Origin: an uncultured Pseudomonadales bacterium | Lineage (GTDB): Bacteria; Pseudomonadota; Gammaproteobacteria; Pseudomonadales; Azotimanducaceae | NCBI GenBank assembly: GCA_937921865.1 | Contig: CAKZWF010000008.1 | Coordinates: forward strand, 83,638 to 147,637 | Direction: 5' to 3' | DNA length: 64,000 bases | Part shown: positions 29,200 through 37,470 of the stretch, in pieces | Layout: the number at the start of each line of letters is the position of its first letter | How positions within the stretch are numbered: position 1 is the first letter of the stretch | Position numbers and translations under genes: made by a program | The notes under the pieces: model-generated | Seen by the model: only the letters and a program-made list of their open reading frames with translations | What the model was told of the DNA's origin: nothing | Database searches by the model: none

Positions 29200-30765
29200 C
29201 TAGAGATCCTGAACCGGACCAGCGTCGATAATGGCCTGATCAACGTCGTACTTGGTGAAATTCTCAATGAATTTACCAATCAACGTTTTTGCCGTTGCAT
29301 CGTAGGCGTCTTTGTCTGCCCAGGTATTTCTGGGGTTCAGAAGCTGATCGTCAACACCTTCGATGCTGGTGGGAACAGCGAGATTAAAGCCAGGCAACTG
29401 CTGGGTTGGTGCATTGTCTAAAGCCCCTGACTGGATCGCGTTAATGATTGCCCGGGTGGTTGGTATGCTGAAGCGCTTGCCAATGCCGTAGCCGCCCCCG
29501 GTCCAGCCGGTGTTAACCAGAAACACTTTCGAGCCAAAGTCTTCGATCCGCTTGATCAGCAGGTCCGCATAGACGCCGGCTGGTCGCGGGAAGAACGGTG
29601 CCCCGAAACAGGTTGAGAAGGTGGTCTTGAAGGCTTCCGTTGAGCCGACTTCGGTCGAGCCCACCTGAGCCGTATAGCCGCTTAAGAAGTGGTAGGCGGC
29701 AGCCTCTTTAGACAGTGCCGCCACCGGAGGCAGCACGCCACTGACGTCGCAGGTCAGAAAGATTACGTAACCCGGCTCGCCACCCCGATTATCGGGCACC
29801 TTGGCTTCAATATTATCGCGTGGATAGCAGGCCCGGGTATTCTCGGTCAGAGTTGAGTCGGCGTAGTCGGGGACCCGGGTTTCCGGGTCAATCACCACGT
29901 TTTCGACAATCGCGCCAAACGAGATCGCATCGAAGATTACCGGCTCATTCTTGCGGGTCAGGTCGATGCACTTGGCATAGCAACCGCCTTCAAAATTAAA
30001 CACGGTGCCTTTGCCCCAGCCGTGTTCGTCATCACCGATCAGGAAACGATCCGGGTCTGCGGACAGAGTGGTTTTGCCGGTGCCGGACAGACCAAAGAAC
30101 AGGGTCACATCACCACTTTCGCCCATATTTGCTGAGCAGTGCATTGGCAGCACGTCTTTTTCTGGAAGCAGGAAATTCAGCACGGAGAACATCGACTTTT
30201 TCATTTCGCCCGCGTAGCGCATCCCGGCGATCAGGACCTTGCGCCGGGCGAAATTGATCATCACTGTGCCATCGCCGTTGGTGCCATCGCGCTGCGGGTC
30301 GCAGATGAAACCGGGCGCGTTGACGATCTGCCAGACTTCTTTGTTGTGCGGATTGTAGTGATCGGGCGTGATGAACAATGCCTTGCCGAATAACCCATGC
30401 CACGCATATTCAGTGGAGACTTCAATCGGCAGGTAGTGCTCTGGATCAGCGCCAACGTGCAGATTAGAGACAAAGGTCTCGCGATCTTCCATGTGCAGTT
30501 GCACCCGGTCCCACAGCGCATCGAAGACTTCACCGCCGATCGGCTGATTGATCGCGCCCCATTCGATGCTCTCTGCGGTGGAGGGTTCTTCGACAATGAA
30601 TCTGTCGCGGGGCGAGCGTCCGGTGCGCTCGCCAGTCTGAACGACAATTGCACCATTGCTGGCGAATTGACCTTCGCCGCGCAGGACCGCCAGTTCGGCG
30701 AGCAGGGTTGATGAAAGGTCCACGTAGGTGGTGTTCTTCGACGTTGAATCGATGTCGACGGCCAT
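29200..30765 (-). CDS. pckA: Phosphoenolpyruvate carboxykinase (ATP)
   Basis: Converts oxaloacetate and ATP to phosphoenolpyruvate in gluconeogenesis. 521 residues. The kinase P-loop [11 protein letters not shown], the oxaloacetate-site motif around [19 protein letters not shown], and the metal site in [20 protein letters not shown] are intact. hslO lies upstream in the same direction, with a 174-bp gap that holds a possible promoter. Confidence 0.98.
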   Translation of the reverse strand: MAVDIDSTSKNTTYVDLSSTLLAELAVLRGEGQFASNGAIVVQTGERTGRSPRDRFIVEEPSTAESIEWGAINQPIGGEVFDALWDRVQLHMEDRETFVSNLHVGADPEHYLPIEVSTEYAWHGLFGKALFITPDHYNPHNKEVWQIVNAPGFICDPQRDGTNGDGTVMINFARRKVLIAGMRYAGEMKKSMFSVLNFLLPEKDVLPMHCSANMGESGDVTLFFGLSGTGKTTLSADPDRFLIGDDEHGWGKGTVFNFEGGCYAKCIDLTRKNEPVIFDAISFGAIVENVVIDPETRVPDYADSTLTENTRACYPRDNIEAKVPDNRGGEPGYVIFLTCDVSGVLPPVAALSKEAAAYHFLSGYTAQVGSTEVGSTEAFKTTFSTCFGAPFFPRPAGVYADLLIKRIEDFGSKVFLVNTGWTGGGYGIGKRFSIPTTRAIINAIQSGALDNAPTQQLPGFNLAVPTSIEGVDDQLLNPRNTWADKDAYDATAKTLIGKFIENFTKYDVDQAIIDAGPVQDL

Positions 30766-30795
30766 AATAAAAAACTAGTGTCTTCCCAAAGGGCG

Positions 30796-30801
30796 ATTAT
30801 G
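30796..30801 (-). promoter_or_regulatory. Possible pckA -10 element
   Basis: CATAAT preceded by TGG (extended -10 form) on the minus strand, 30 bp before the pckA ATG. No good -35 box is seen, which is common for extended -10 promoters. Confidence 0.35.
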
Positions 30802-30939
30802 CCAGACCCGAAGGTGATCTCATAAGCCCTTTGTAAGCACTGCTGGTGGATTTGACGCAGGGCTGTATATCCGGGGCTTTAACAGTTTCGGGCCAGTTCA
30901 GCCCGGGAGCAGGTCGCTTCCGGACCTGGTCAGGGGCGC

Positions 30940-31845
30940 TCAATGAATGGTGTCGCTGCCCGGATCCAGCAGCATGTGAATGTCTACCGGTTGGTAATCG
31001 TAGCTTGCCCCGCAGATTTCGCAGGTCACATTGATCGAACCGCGCTCTTCCAGCAGTGACAGGATTTCCTCCCGGGGCAGGGAGCGCAGAGTATTGCTTG
31101 ATCGGGCGCGGGAGCAGGAGCAGTCGAAGCGAAGGTGTCTTGGAAGGTGCACAGTGATGGTGTGCCCGGCAAAAGTCTGGCTCAAAAACAGCTCCGGCTC
31201 GAGTTCCGCCAGCTGTTGGAGGCTCAGCTGGGCAGCCTGCTGGCGAATCTGCGTCCACAGCCTGTCGTCACTTTCAAGGTGCATGTCGGTGGCCAGATCA
31301 TCGCTGGGCAGGCGCTGCAGCAGCAGGCCGGTGATGCTGGTCTGGTCGTCAGCTGCGAAGTAGAAGTGGGTTGGCAGCTGTTCGCTGTTGGCAAAGTACT
31401 TATCCAGATTCGCCGCAAGACTGTTGCCAGTGAGCTCAATCAAACCCTGGTAGGAAAAAGGCTGATCGGAGTCTCGGGCAGCGGGCCGGGTCATCGTGAT
31501 GGTGAGCTGGCCGCCACCAAGCAGATCCTGGAGCTGGGTTTCGGTTGGCGCGGCAGCCTCTTCGGGCCAGCGCGCGATACCGCGCAGCAACGCCCCCTGC
31601 CGGCATTCAGCCAGCACTGTGGTCAGCGGACCAGAGCTGCGTGATTGCAGTGATACGGCGCCGTCAAACTGGATGCCTTCACTGACCATAGCGACCGCGG
31701 CCAGCATTTCACTGAGCAATCCGGCGACGCCTGGCGGATAGTCCTGGCGCGCTCGAAACTCGTCAAGGACTCCGCTCAAGCGCACCCACTGGCCGCGGAT
31801 TGGCGCGTTGGCGAAGCTGAAGCGGTGCAGTCGGTCAATGCTCAA
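30940..31845 (-). CDS. hslO: Redox-activated chaperone Hsp33
   Basis: Holdase switched on by oxidation. The zinc-binding redox switch is complete at the C terminus: CSC, then CEIC 26 residues later. With the TTG start at 31845 the protein begins SIDRLHRFSF, the usual family N terminus, and has 301 residues; a GGAG lies 11 bp upstream. An earlier TTG at 31884 inside the tandem repeat would add 13 residues. Follows hslR, the Hsp15 gene, as in other gammaproteobacteria. Confidence 0.93.
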   Translation of the reverse strand: MSIDRLHRFSFANAPIRGQWVRLSGVLDEFRARQDYPPGVAGLLSEMLAAVAMVSEGIQFDGAVSLQSRSSGPLTTVLAECRQGALLRGIARWPEEAAAPTETQLQDLLGGGQLTITMTRPAARDSDQPFSYQGLIELTGNSLAANLDKYFANSEQLPTHFYFAADDQTSITGLLLQRLPSDDLATDMHLESDDRLWTQIRQQAAQLSLQQLAELEPELFLSQTFAGHTITVHLPRHLRFDCSCSRARSSNTLRSLPREEILSLLEERGSINVTCEICGASYDYQPVDIHMLLDPGSDTIH

Positions 31846-31930
31846 GGTGTGTCTGTCTCCGCTCAAGGCTGTTAATCCGCTCAAGGCTGTCTAATCCGCT
31901 CAAGGCTGTTAATCCGCTCAAGGCTGTTCA
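31840..31930 (-). repeat. 18-bp tandem repeats at the hslR-hslO junction
   Basis: Four near-identical units (31861-31878, 31879-31897 with one extra base, 31898-31915, and a partial from 31916) plus a degenerate unit at 31840-31860. On the minus strand each contains AACAGCCTTGAGC. The first unit is the end of hslR with its stop codon; the others are copies of it. Each copy carries a TTG that could start hslO. Confidence 0.85.
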
Positions 31931-32337
31931 AACGTCTCGCCTTTGAGCTTTTTCAGTTCGCGGCGGTCGCGTTTTGATGGGCGGTGTTCGGGCATTTTCA
32001 GGCCGGCGCGTTCCATGCGTCGTCGGGCTACTTCGGTTTCCCGTGCTTCGATGGACTCATCTGTTTCCCGGTACAGCTCCCCGGCTGCGGTGGCGTTGCC
32101 GCGCTTATCGCTCAGTCCGGTCACCACGATTGTCTCAGCCGTCCAGCCGCGACGAATGGTCAGTCGGTCACCGACTGCCAGCTCTTTGCTGACTTTGGGC
32201 CTTGTGGTCTGATCGTTGCTGACATTGACCAGGTGATAGTCGACTTTGCCGCCTTCGATAGCCGTTTTCGCCTGGGCGCGGGTTTTGAAAAATCGTGCCG
32301 CCCACAGCCAGCGGTCGAGGCGCACCGGGCTATTCAT
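31918..32337 (-). CDS. hslR: Heat-shock protein Hsp15 (S4 RNA-binding)
   Basis: 139 residues with an N-terminal S4 domain (VRLDRWLWAARFFKTRAQAKTAIEGGKV) and a basic C-terminal helix. Hsp15 binds stalled 50S subunits carrying a nascent chain and frees the tRNA. The start overlaps the yrfG stop by 8 bp; the last codons are the source unit of the tandem repeat. Confidence 0.95.
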   Translation of the reverse strand: MNSPVRLDRWLWAARFFKTRAQAKTAIEGGKVDYHLVNVSNDQTTRPKVSKELAVGDRLTIRRGWTAETIVVTGLSDKRGNATAAGELYRETDESIEARETEVARRRMERAGLKMPEHRPSKRDRRELKKLKGETFEQP

Positions 32338-32986
32338 GGGTCAGCAGATCCTGGAAGTCATGCAGGGCCGGGAAATCCAGCCCCTCCCTGTGTGGTTTGT
32401 CCGAGTCCGGCTTGGCAATTGTCAGCAGATGGGCAATGCCGAACTCGGCTGCCGCAACTAGCACCTGATGATTGTCGTCGATGAGCAAGGTCCTTTGCGG
32501 ATCGAATGGGTGTTCGTCCATCAGGCGCTGCCAGAACCGCTGGTCTTCTTTGGGGGAGCCGTAGTCGTGACAGGAAACGGTTTCATCAAGTCGACGGATA
32601 AGGTCGGCGTGCTCATTTTTAATGTTCAGACTGTCCCGGTGGGCATTGGTGACCAGCACAGAGCTCTTGCCGTGTTTGCGTAGCCAGTCGAGAAACTGCT
32701 CGGCGGAAGGACGGTAGGCAATCAGCTCTTTCAGTTCATGGTGCAGTTCAATCACATCCAGACCAGTGAATTCGGCCCAGTAGTCGAGGCAGTAGAACTC
32801 AAGTTTACCTTTGGTTTCATCCATGTGGGCAAAAAGGTGAGACTCAGAGTGTGCCAGGGGCAACTGGTGGGTCTGACTGTGACGTTCCGGGAGCAGATTA
32901 GTCCACAGGATATTGTCGTAACGCAGATCCAGCAGGGTGCCGTCCATGTCCAGGAGTACTGTGTCGATTGATTCCCAGCTGACCAT
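32330..32986 (-). CDS. yrfG: GMP/IMP nucleotidase-like HAD hydrolase
   Basis: 218 residues from the ATG at 32986. HAD motif I is DMDGTLLDL, motif II VLVTNAH, motif III/IV in SPKEDQRFWQRL and LLIDDN. E. coli YrfG, in the same context (hslR, hslO, nudE), dephosphorylates purine monophosphates. The open frame runs on to 33253 but that part overlaps the divergent nudE gene and is not family-like. Confidence 0.9.
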   Translation of the reverse strand: MVSWESIDTVLLDMDGTLLDLRYDNILWTNLLPERHSQTHQLPLAHSESHLFAHMDETKGKLEFYCLDYWAEFTGLDVIELHHELKELIAYRPSAEQFLDWLRKHGKSSVLVTNAHRDSLNIKNEHADLIRRLDETVSCHDYGSPKEDQRFWQRLMDEHPFDPQRTLLIDDNHQVLVAAAEFGIAHLLTIAKPDSDKPHREGLDFPALHDFQDLLTHE

Positions 32987-33011
32987 CGGGCTGCTCAATA
33001 CGCGGTGCGCG

Positions 33012-33017
33012 TATAAT
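33012..33017 (+). promoter_or_regulatory. nudE -10 box
   Basis: Perfect TATAAT 33 bp upstream of the nudE GTG start; the -35 region is weak. A CAACTTT-G-AAAGTTG symmetric sequence lies at 33027-33041, just after the expected transcription start, where a repressor could act. Confidence 0.5.
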
Positions 33018-33049
33018 AGCGGCTTTCCAACTTTGAAAGTTGAGGCGAC

Positions 33050-33601
33050 GTGCCGGTACCTGAAATCAAAGAAATTCGCACCATCGCAAAATCCAGATTC
33101 TTCCGGATCGAAGAGATGGACCTGGAGTTTGCCAACGGCGTTGAGCGCACCTACGAGCGTCTGCCCGGATCCGGCACGCCGGCGGTCATGGTGGTACCGG
33201 TGACCGAGGCCGGTGAACTGCTGCTGATCCGTGAATATGCGGCCGGTTTCCACGAAATTCAGCTGACGCTGGTCAAGGGGGCTGCAGAGTCCGGTGAATC
33301 ACTCGAAGAAGCCGCCAATCGTGAGCTCAAAGAAGAAGTTGGCTTTGGCGCTAAAAGCCTGCAGTTCATCCGTAAGCTGAACCTGGCACCCGGACACATG
33401 GGCTTCACCATCAATGTTTTTCTGGCACAGGGGCTGTATCCTGAGCAGCTGCCAGGCGACGAGCCGGAACCGCCGGAAGTTGTCAGGTGGCCAATGGCCC
33501 GCTTCGATGAACTGATCAGCAGTGATGATTTTCGCGAAGCCAGGGCGATTGCCGCCCTCTGTCTCGTTCGCCAGCATCTTGATTCGACTGGCGGGAACTG
33601 A
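33050..33601 (+). CDS. nudE: ADP-compound hydrolase NudE
   Basis: Nudix hydrolase of 183 residues acting on ADP-ribose, NADH and Ap3A in relatives. The Nudix box GX5EX7REUXEEXGU is visible as GAAESGESLEEAANRELKEE with the glycine after it. GTG start. Divergent from yrfG and followed by cysQ, the usual order. Confidence 0.95.
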   Translation: MPVPEIKEIRTIAKSRFFRIEEMDLEFANGVERTYERLPGSGTPAVMVVPVTEAGELLLIREYAAGFHEIQLTLVKGAAESGESLEEAANRELKEEVGFGAKSLQFIRKLNLAPGHMGFTINVFLAQGLYPEQLPGDEPEPPEVVRWPMARFDELISSDDFREARAIAALCLVRQHLDSTGGN

Positions 33602-33635
33602 AACTCCGCTCTACCGTCTCCAATACAGGATTCTT

Positions 33636-34448
33636 ATGGACACAAAACTCACAGACGCGCTCATCGAGCTGACGCGCCGCGCCGGCGACGCCATTCTGGA
33701 AATCTATCAGACTGATTTTTCGGTTGAGACAAAGGGTGACGACTCGCCGTTGACCCAGGCCGATCTGGCTTCGCACCGGACCATTGTTGAAGGCCTCAGC
33801 GCGCTGACGCCGGATATTCCTATCTATTCAGAAGAGTCCGAACCGCCGGATTTTGCCACCAGACAAAGCTGGACGCGCTACTGGCTGGTCGACCCGCTGG
33901 ATGGCACCAAAGAATTCATTAATAAAAATGGCGAGTTCACCGTGAACATCGCGCTGATCGAAAACCATCAACCGGTCTTCGGCGTGGTAGGTGTGCCGGT
34001 CCAGGACGTGGTTTATACCGGCGACGCTGAACTGGGTGCGTTCAAGTACACGGCCGCTGGCCGTGAGACCCTGACCGGTCGCAAGATGGGCGATGGCGGC
34101 GTTACTATTGTGGCCAGCCGCAGCCATGGCGGCGAGCGACTGGAGAGTTACCTGGAGTCACTCCAGGCTGAATTTGGTGAGGTCGCACGGACACCGGTTG
34201 GCAGTTCTCTGAAGCTGTGTATTTTAGCTGAGGGCGCGGCGGATTTTTATCCTCGCCTCGGGCCCACTTCGGAATGGGACATTGCTGCTGCAGACGCAGT
34301 GCTCAGAGCAGCCGGGGGTGCTGTATGGGCGGTGGACGGTTCTGACCTCGACTACAACAACAAAGAATCCATCCTCAATCCGGAGTTCTTTGCGGTGTCT
34401 GACGGCGGCTTTCCTTGGCGGCAGCGTCTGCCCGCTGTGCCGGACTGA
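33636..34448 (+). CDS. cysQ: 3'(2'),5'-bisphosphate nucleotidase CysQ
   Basis: Hydrolyses PAP, a by-product of sulfate assimilation, to AMP. 270 residues from the ATG at 33636. Inositol-monophosphatase-superfamily metal motifs: SEES (EE in IYSEESEPP), DPLDGTKEF, and WDIAAADAVLRAAGG near the C terminus. 34 bp downstream of nudE. Confidence 0.96.
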   Translation: MDTKLTDALIELTRRAGDAILEIYQTDFSVETKGDDSPLTQADLASHRTIVEGLSALTPDIPIYSEESEPPDFATRQSWTRYWLVDPLDGTKEFINKNGEFTVNIALIENHQPVFGVVGVPVQDVVYTGDAELGAFKYTAAGRETLTGRKMGDGGVTIVASRSHGGERLESYLESLQAEFGEVARTPVGSSLKLCILAEGAADFYPRLGPTSEWDIAAADAVLRAAGGAVWAVDGSDLDYNNKESILNPEFFAVSDGGFPWRQRLPAVPD

Positions 34449-34508
34449 TACCGTCTGAATCCAACTGCAATCCACTGACAAGACGACGAACGAATCGCGG
34501 AGGCAATC

Positions 34509-34919
34509 ATGTCCAGACCCATACCTGTACCGACGCCGGAAACGGCACATTTCTGGGAGGGCACCCGGGCCGGAGAGCTTCGCCTGCAGCGCTGTGATGA
34601 CTGCGACCATGTGTATTTTCCGCCTCGGCCATTCTGCCCGGGCTGCAGTTCCAGGGCCGTTGCCGTTTTTGCGGCGAGCGGCCGCGGCGCGCTGGCCAGC
34701 TATGTGATCAGTGAACGGCCTCACCCTGCGTTCGAAGGACCTTATGCAATCGCGCTGGTGGAACTCGAAGAAGGCCCGCGGATGATGTCGAACATTGTTG
34801 AATGCCCCCAGACGCCTGAAGCCCTGGTGCTGGATATGCCGTTGCAGGTGACTTTTGAAACCCTGAGCGACGAGATATCACTGCCGCTGTTTCGGCCAGC
34901 CGACGGAGAAAAATCATGA
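34509..34919 (+). CDS. DUF35 zinc-ribbon/OB-fold acyl-CoA-binding protein
   Basis: 136 residues: an N-terminal helix, a rubredoxin-like zinc ribbon with C29, C32, C43 and C46, then an OB fold. Such proteins are small partner subunits of SCP2-type thiolases and related enzymes. The overlap of 4 bp with the thiolase gene downstream supports a complex. Confidence 0.9.
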   Translation: MSRPIPVPTPETAHFWEGTRAGELRLQRCDDCDHVYFPPRPFCPGCSSRAVAVFAASGRGALASYVISERPHPAFEGPYAIALVELEEGPRMMSNIVECPQTPEALVLDMPLQVTFETLSDEISLPLFRPADGEKS

Positions 34920-36058
34920 GCCTGCCACAGGTTGCCGTGGTGGGGGCTGCAGAGACCACGGAACTTGGCAAAGTGCCTGGGATGAGCCAGCTGCAGCTGC
35001 ACGCGGACGCGGCTCTGAACGCCTTTGCAGATGCCGGGATCACCGCCAGAGACATTGATGGCGTTGCCACCGCGGGTGAGTCACCAACTGCTGTCGCACA
35101 CTATCTCGGCATCACCCCCAGTTGGGTAGACGGCACCGCGGTCGGCGGCTGTTCGTTCATGATTCACGTGCGCCACGCGCTGGCAGCGCTGCAGACCGGC
35201 CAGTGTAAAACGGTACTGATCACCCATGGCGAGAGTGGTCGCTCTGGAATCGGCCGCGGTGGTTTTCGTGGCAACGCGTCGTCACTGCAGGGCCAGTTTG
35301 AGACCCCATATGGGCCCATGGGCCCGCCCACGATGTTCACCCTGCCGGTGCTGCGGTTCATGAAGGAATATGGCTTGAGCCATGAACAGCTGGCCATGGT
35401 GGCGGTGGTTCAGCGGCAGTGGGCGGCGATGAACCCCCGGGCAACCTTTCGGGACCCGATCACCGTCGAAGATGTACTGAACTCCCGCATGATTGCGTAT
35501 CCCTTCCACCTGCTCGAATGCTGTCTGGTCACCGATGGTGGTGGTGCGCTGATACTGACGACCGCGGACCGCGCTGACGATTTCCCGCAGCCGCCTGCCT
35601 ACATTCTTGGGACTGGCGAGAGCGTCGAAACGCCGATGATCAGTCAGATGGAAAATCTCTGCAGTTCGCGGGCGTTTTCCGTGGCTGGTCCGAGGGCTAT
35701 GGCGGACGCCGGAATCAGCCATGCGGATGTCGATCACCTGATGATCTACGATGCGTTTGCACACCTGCCGATCTACGGACTGGCCGATCTCGGTTTCTGT
35801 GAGCGTGGTGACGCCGGGGCATTTATTGCCGAAGGCAATACAGCGCCTGGAGGCCATCTGCCGACGAACACGAATGGTGGTGGTCTGTCGTATATGCATT
35901 CGGGTATGTATGGGATGTACGCGCTGCAGGAAAGCGTCCGGCAGATACGCGGCAATGCTCCGGCACAGGTAGGTTCCTGCGAGGTCTCTGTGTGCCTGGG
36001 CGTGGGCGGCATGTTTGGTGCCAGCGGTTGCGTGGTCTTTGGGCGTCAGCCTCGCTGA
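34916..36058 (+). CDS. SCP2-type thiolase
   Basis: A 380-residue thiolase-fold protein of the acetyl-CoA acetyltransferase/SCP-x type. The likely nucleophile is C79 in VGGCSFMIH; the C-terminal catalytic histidine region is GGHLPTNTNGGGLSYMHSG, and a second conserved cysteine occurs in SCEVSVCLGVGG. In actinobacteria and marine bacteria thiolase-DUF35 pairs act on branched or steroid side-chain acyl-CoAs (thiolase or retro-aldol chemistry). Which reaction occurs here is open. Confidence 0.88.
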   Translation: MSLPQVAVVGAAETTELGKVPGMSQLQLHADAALNAFADAGITARDIDGVATAGESPTAVAHYLGITPSWVDGTAVGGCSFMIHVRHALAALQTGQCKTVLITHGESGRSGIGRGGFRGNASSLQGQFETPYGPMGPPTMFTLPVLRFMKEYGLSHEQLAMVAVVQRQWAAMNPRATFRDPITVEDVLNSRMIAYPFHLLECCLVTDGGGALILTTADRADDFPQPPAYILGTGESVETPMISQMENLCSSRAFSVAGPRAMADAGISHADVDHLMIYDAFAHLPIYGLADLGFCERGDAGAFIAEGNTAPGGHLPTNTNGGGLSYMHSGMYGMYALQESVRQIRGNAPAQVGSCEVSVCLGVGGMFGASGCVVFGRQPR

Positions 36059-36154
36059 ACGCACAGTCACGCAGTACATTGAACTGAACCAATCAGATGG
36101 GAAGTGGCGTAAAAACTCTATCAGAGCAAGCTGCAGGGGTGCGGAGGGAAGTTG

Positions 36155-36240
36155 GCCTCACTAGCCGGAACCGATGTTCGTGCGTTCGCCCTGCCGAGGA
36201 GAAGTACACTGTATGTACATACAGTCCCGGCTAGTGAGGC
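36155..36240. repeat. Long inverted repeat with 14-bp perfect arms
   Basis: GCCTCACTAGCCGG (36155-36168) and its exact reverse complement at 36227-36240, separated by 58 bp. The inner side of the right arm abuts the 18-bp palindrome. As RNA it would form a stem with a large loop. Confidence 0.8.
36208..36225. promoter_or_regulatory. LexA-box-like palindrome
   Basis: Perfect 18-bp palindrome ACTGTATGTACATACAGT. It fits the gammaproteobacterial SOS box CTGT-N8-ACAG exactly, with the symmetric, AT-containing spacer seen in strong sites. No DNA repair gene is adjacent; the only gene downstream on the plus strand before a strand switch is the 43-residue ORF at 36671. Confidence 0.5.
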
Positions 36241-36670
36241 TGCTCAAGATACCAAAAAAACCCTGCAAAAAAACCCCATCTATCCACCTTTATTGTTCTT
36301 CAGAACGCAAAACCCAATGACATCAAGACGTTAGCGCTTGCGATTCCATACTTCCTTCATTTTTCGCCATGTCCGGCTGATCTCACCACCGAATCAGCGT
36401 CAGGATTACAATCGGGTTACAGCAAAACAGCATCACAGAATTGCCGCTGCCAGCAATCAATGGTTCTAATGGGGGGTGCGGTCAGGCGTTAACGCCACCG
36501 GGACATGGACATACCGCCTCATAGGCTTGCTGTTTGAAGCAGAGCGTCGCAAGAGGGACACATAGCCGGGGACCCCGAACCGATGATTGGTTGGTTGGCT
36601 GTGGCACGGGAGTCGGAACATTCCCTGTAGGTGATGGATTCCGTATTGATTCCGCATTAAGGAGAAGTCC

Positions 36671-36802
36671 ATGAACGGACCGCAGGAGCGGTATGAGCGA
36701 TCAGACGATAGGGCGGCGAAAATGATCGCGTTTCTCAGCCCATACTTGTTCTGGGCTACGGTTGGTGCGATTGCTGCGGGGATCGTGGTTCTGAACGGTT
36801 GA
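36671..36802 (+). CDS. Small single-helix membrane protein (43 residues)
   Basis: A short gene with a strong ribosome-binding site (AAGGAG, 6 bp before the ATG). The peptide has a charged N terminus (MNGPQERYERSDDRAAK) and one hydrophobic helix (MIAFLSPYLFWATVGAIAAG...). The start context is nearly the same as that of the PDZ gene at 20447 (ATTAAGGAGAAG). No family is recognised. Open frames on the opposite strand here have no such signals. Confidence 0.6.
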   Translation: MNGPQERYERSDDRAAKMIAFLSPYLFWATVGAIAAGIVVLNG

Positions 36803-36892
36803 TCAGGGTGCGTGTGCTGTTGGAGTGAACTCGCAGTGCTCACATTGCCGGAGGGCTATAGCGCCAGCGGCGTCATCAGAACGCAGACAACG

Positions 36893-37282
36893 TTACAGTG
36901 CAGTCGCGAATTCCCGTCTGATCAGCCACTTCAGTGCCATGTCGTAGTCTTCGAACATCTCGCAACCGCTGACTGCGCAGTTCAGCCAGTAAACGGCTGC
37001 GCACAATTCTTTGTTCATATCATGGTCTACGACAACGGCAATACTGGCGCTGCGGCATTTCCCGAAGTGTTCGATGATGTAGCGATTGAAAGGTTTCAGC
37101 GCAGCCTCTTCCAGGGCTAGCCGCATATCTCGGAGGTCGACCAGCAGTGGCAGCGCTGGATCGTAGTCAGCGTGATCGTGCAGATCGCGAGCGGTCTCAA
37201 AAATCTCGACCAGATCCACCTGTTCGGAGATCTGTACCGTGACGAGTCCTTCATCTGGTGTGATGTGAAACTCAGAAGCCAT
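36893..37282 (-). CDS. SpoIIAA-like (STAS-like) protein
   Basis: 129 residues from the ATG at 37282. The alternating pattern VTVQISEQVDLVEIFETARDLHDH...LPLLVDLRDM and the segment ASIAVVVDHDMNKELCAAVY followed by EDYDMALKWL match the SpoIIAA-like/DUF3478-type single-domain fold, which relates to STAS and CRAL-TRIO domains. Role unknown. It is divergent from the monooxygenase gene. Confidence 0.7.
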   Translation of the reverse strand: MASEFHITPDEGLVTVQISEQVDLVEIFETARDLHDHADYDPALPLLVDLRDMRLALEEAALKPFNRYIIEHFGKCRSASIAVVVDHDMNKELCAAVYWLNCAVSGCEMFEDYDMALKWLIRREFATAL

Positions 37283-37470
37283 CTTTGTCCTTGCCGGGTC
37301 AGTTGCTCTTTGTGTCGATTGTTGTTCACCCATTACAGCAACAGGCTAGATGGAGAATGTTAGTCAGTCAGGGAAGCCGGAAATGTGAGCCAGGTGGCAT
37401 TAAGATTCCGGTAATGCAAACTTGTGACAAAATCCCACAGGGAGCACATTGTTTTGGAGAGGCATTCACC

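Larger units (their letters stand above)
36059..36670. other. Intergenic region with LexA-like site inside an inverted repeat
   Basis: 612 bp with no recognisable gene. It contains the 14-bp-arm inverted repeat at 36155-36240 enclosing an 18-bp palindrome, and at the far end a strong ribosome-binding site for the 43-residue gene at 36671. The part from 36250 to 36450 is comparatively A-rich. Confidence 0.6.

Noticed and set aside
36155..36240. The 14-bp inverted repeat as ends of an insertion sequence or an integron attC site.
   Set aside because: The interior is only 58 bp with no transposase, no target duplication is seen, and the attC core motifs are missing.
36466..36843. A 125-codon minus-strand frame over the small membrane peptide gene.
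   Set aside because: No ribosome-binding site or family pattern, and the plus-strand peptide has a strong start signal.
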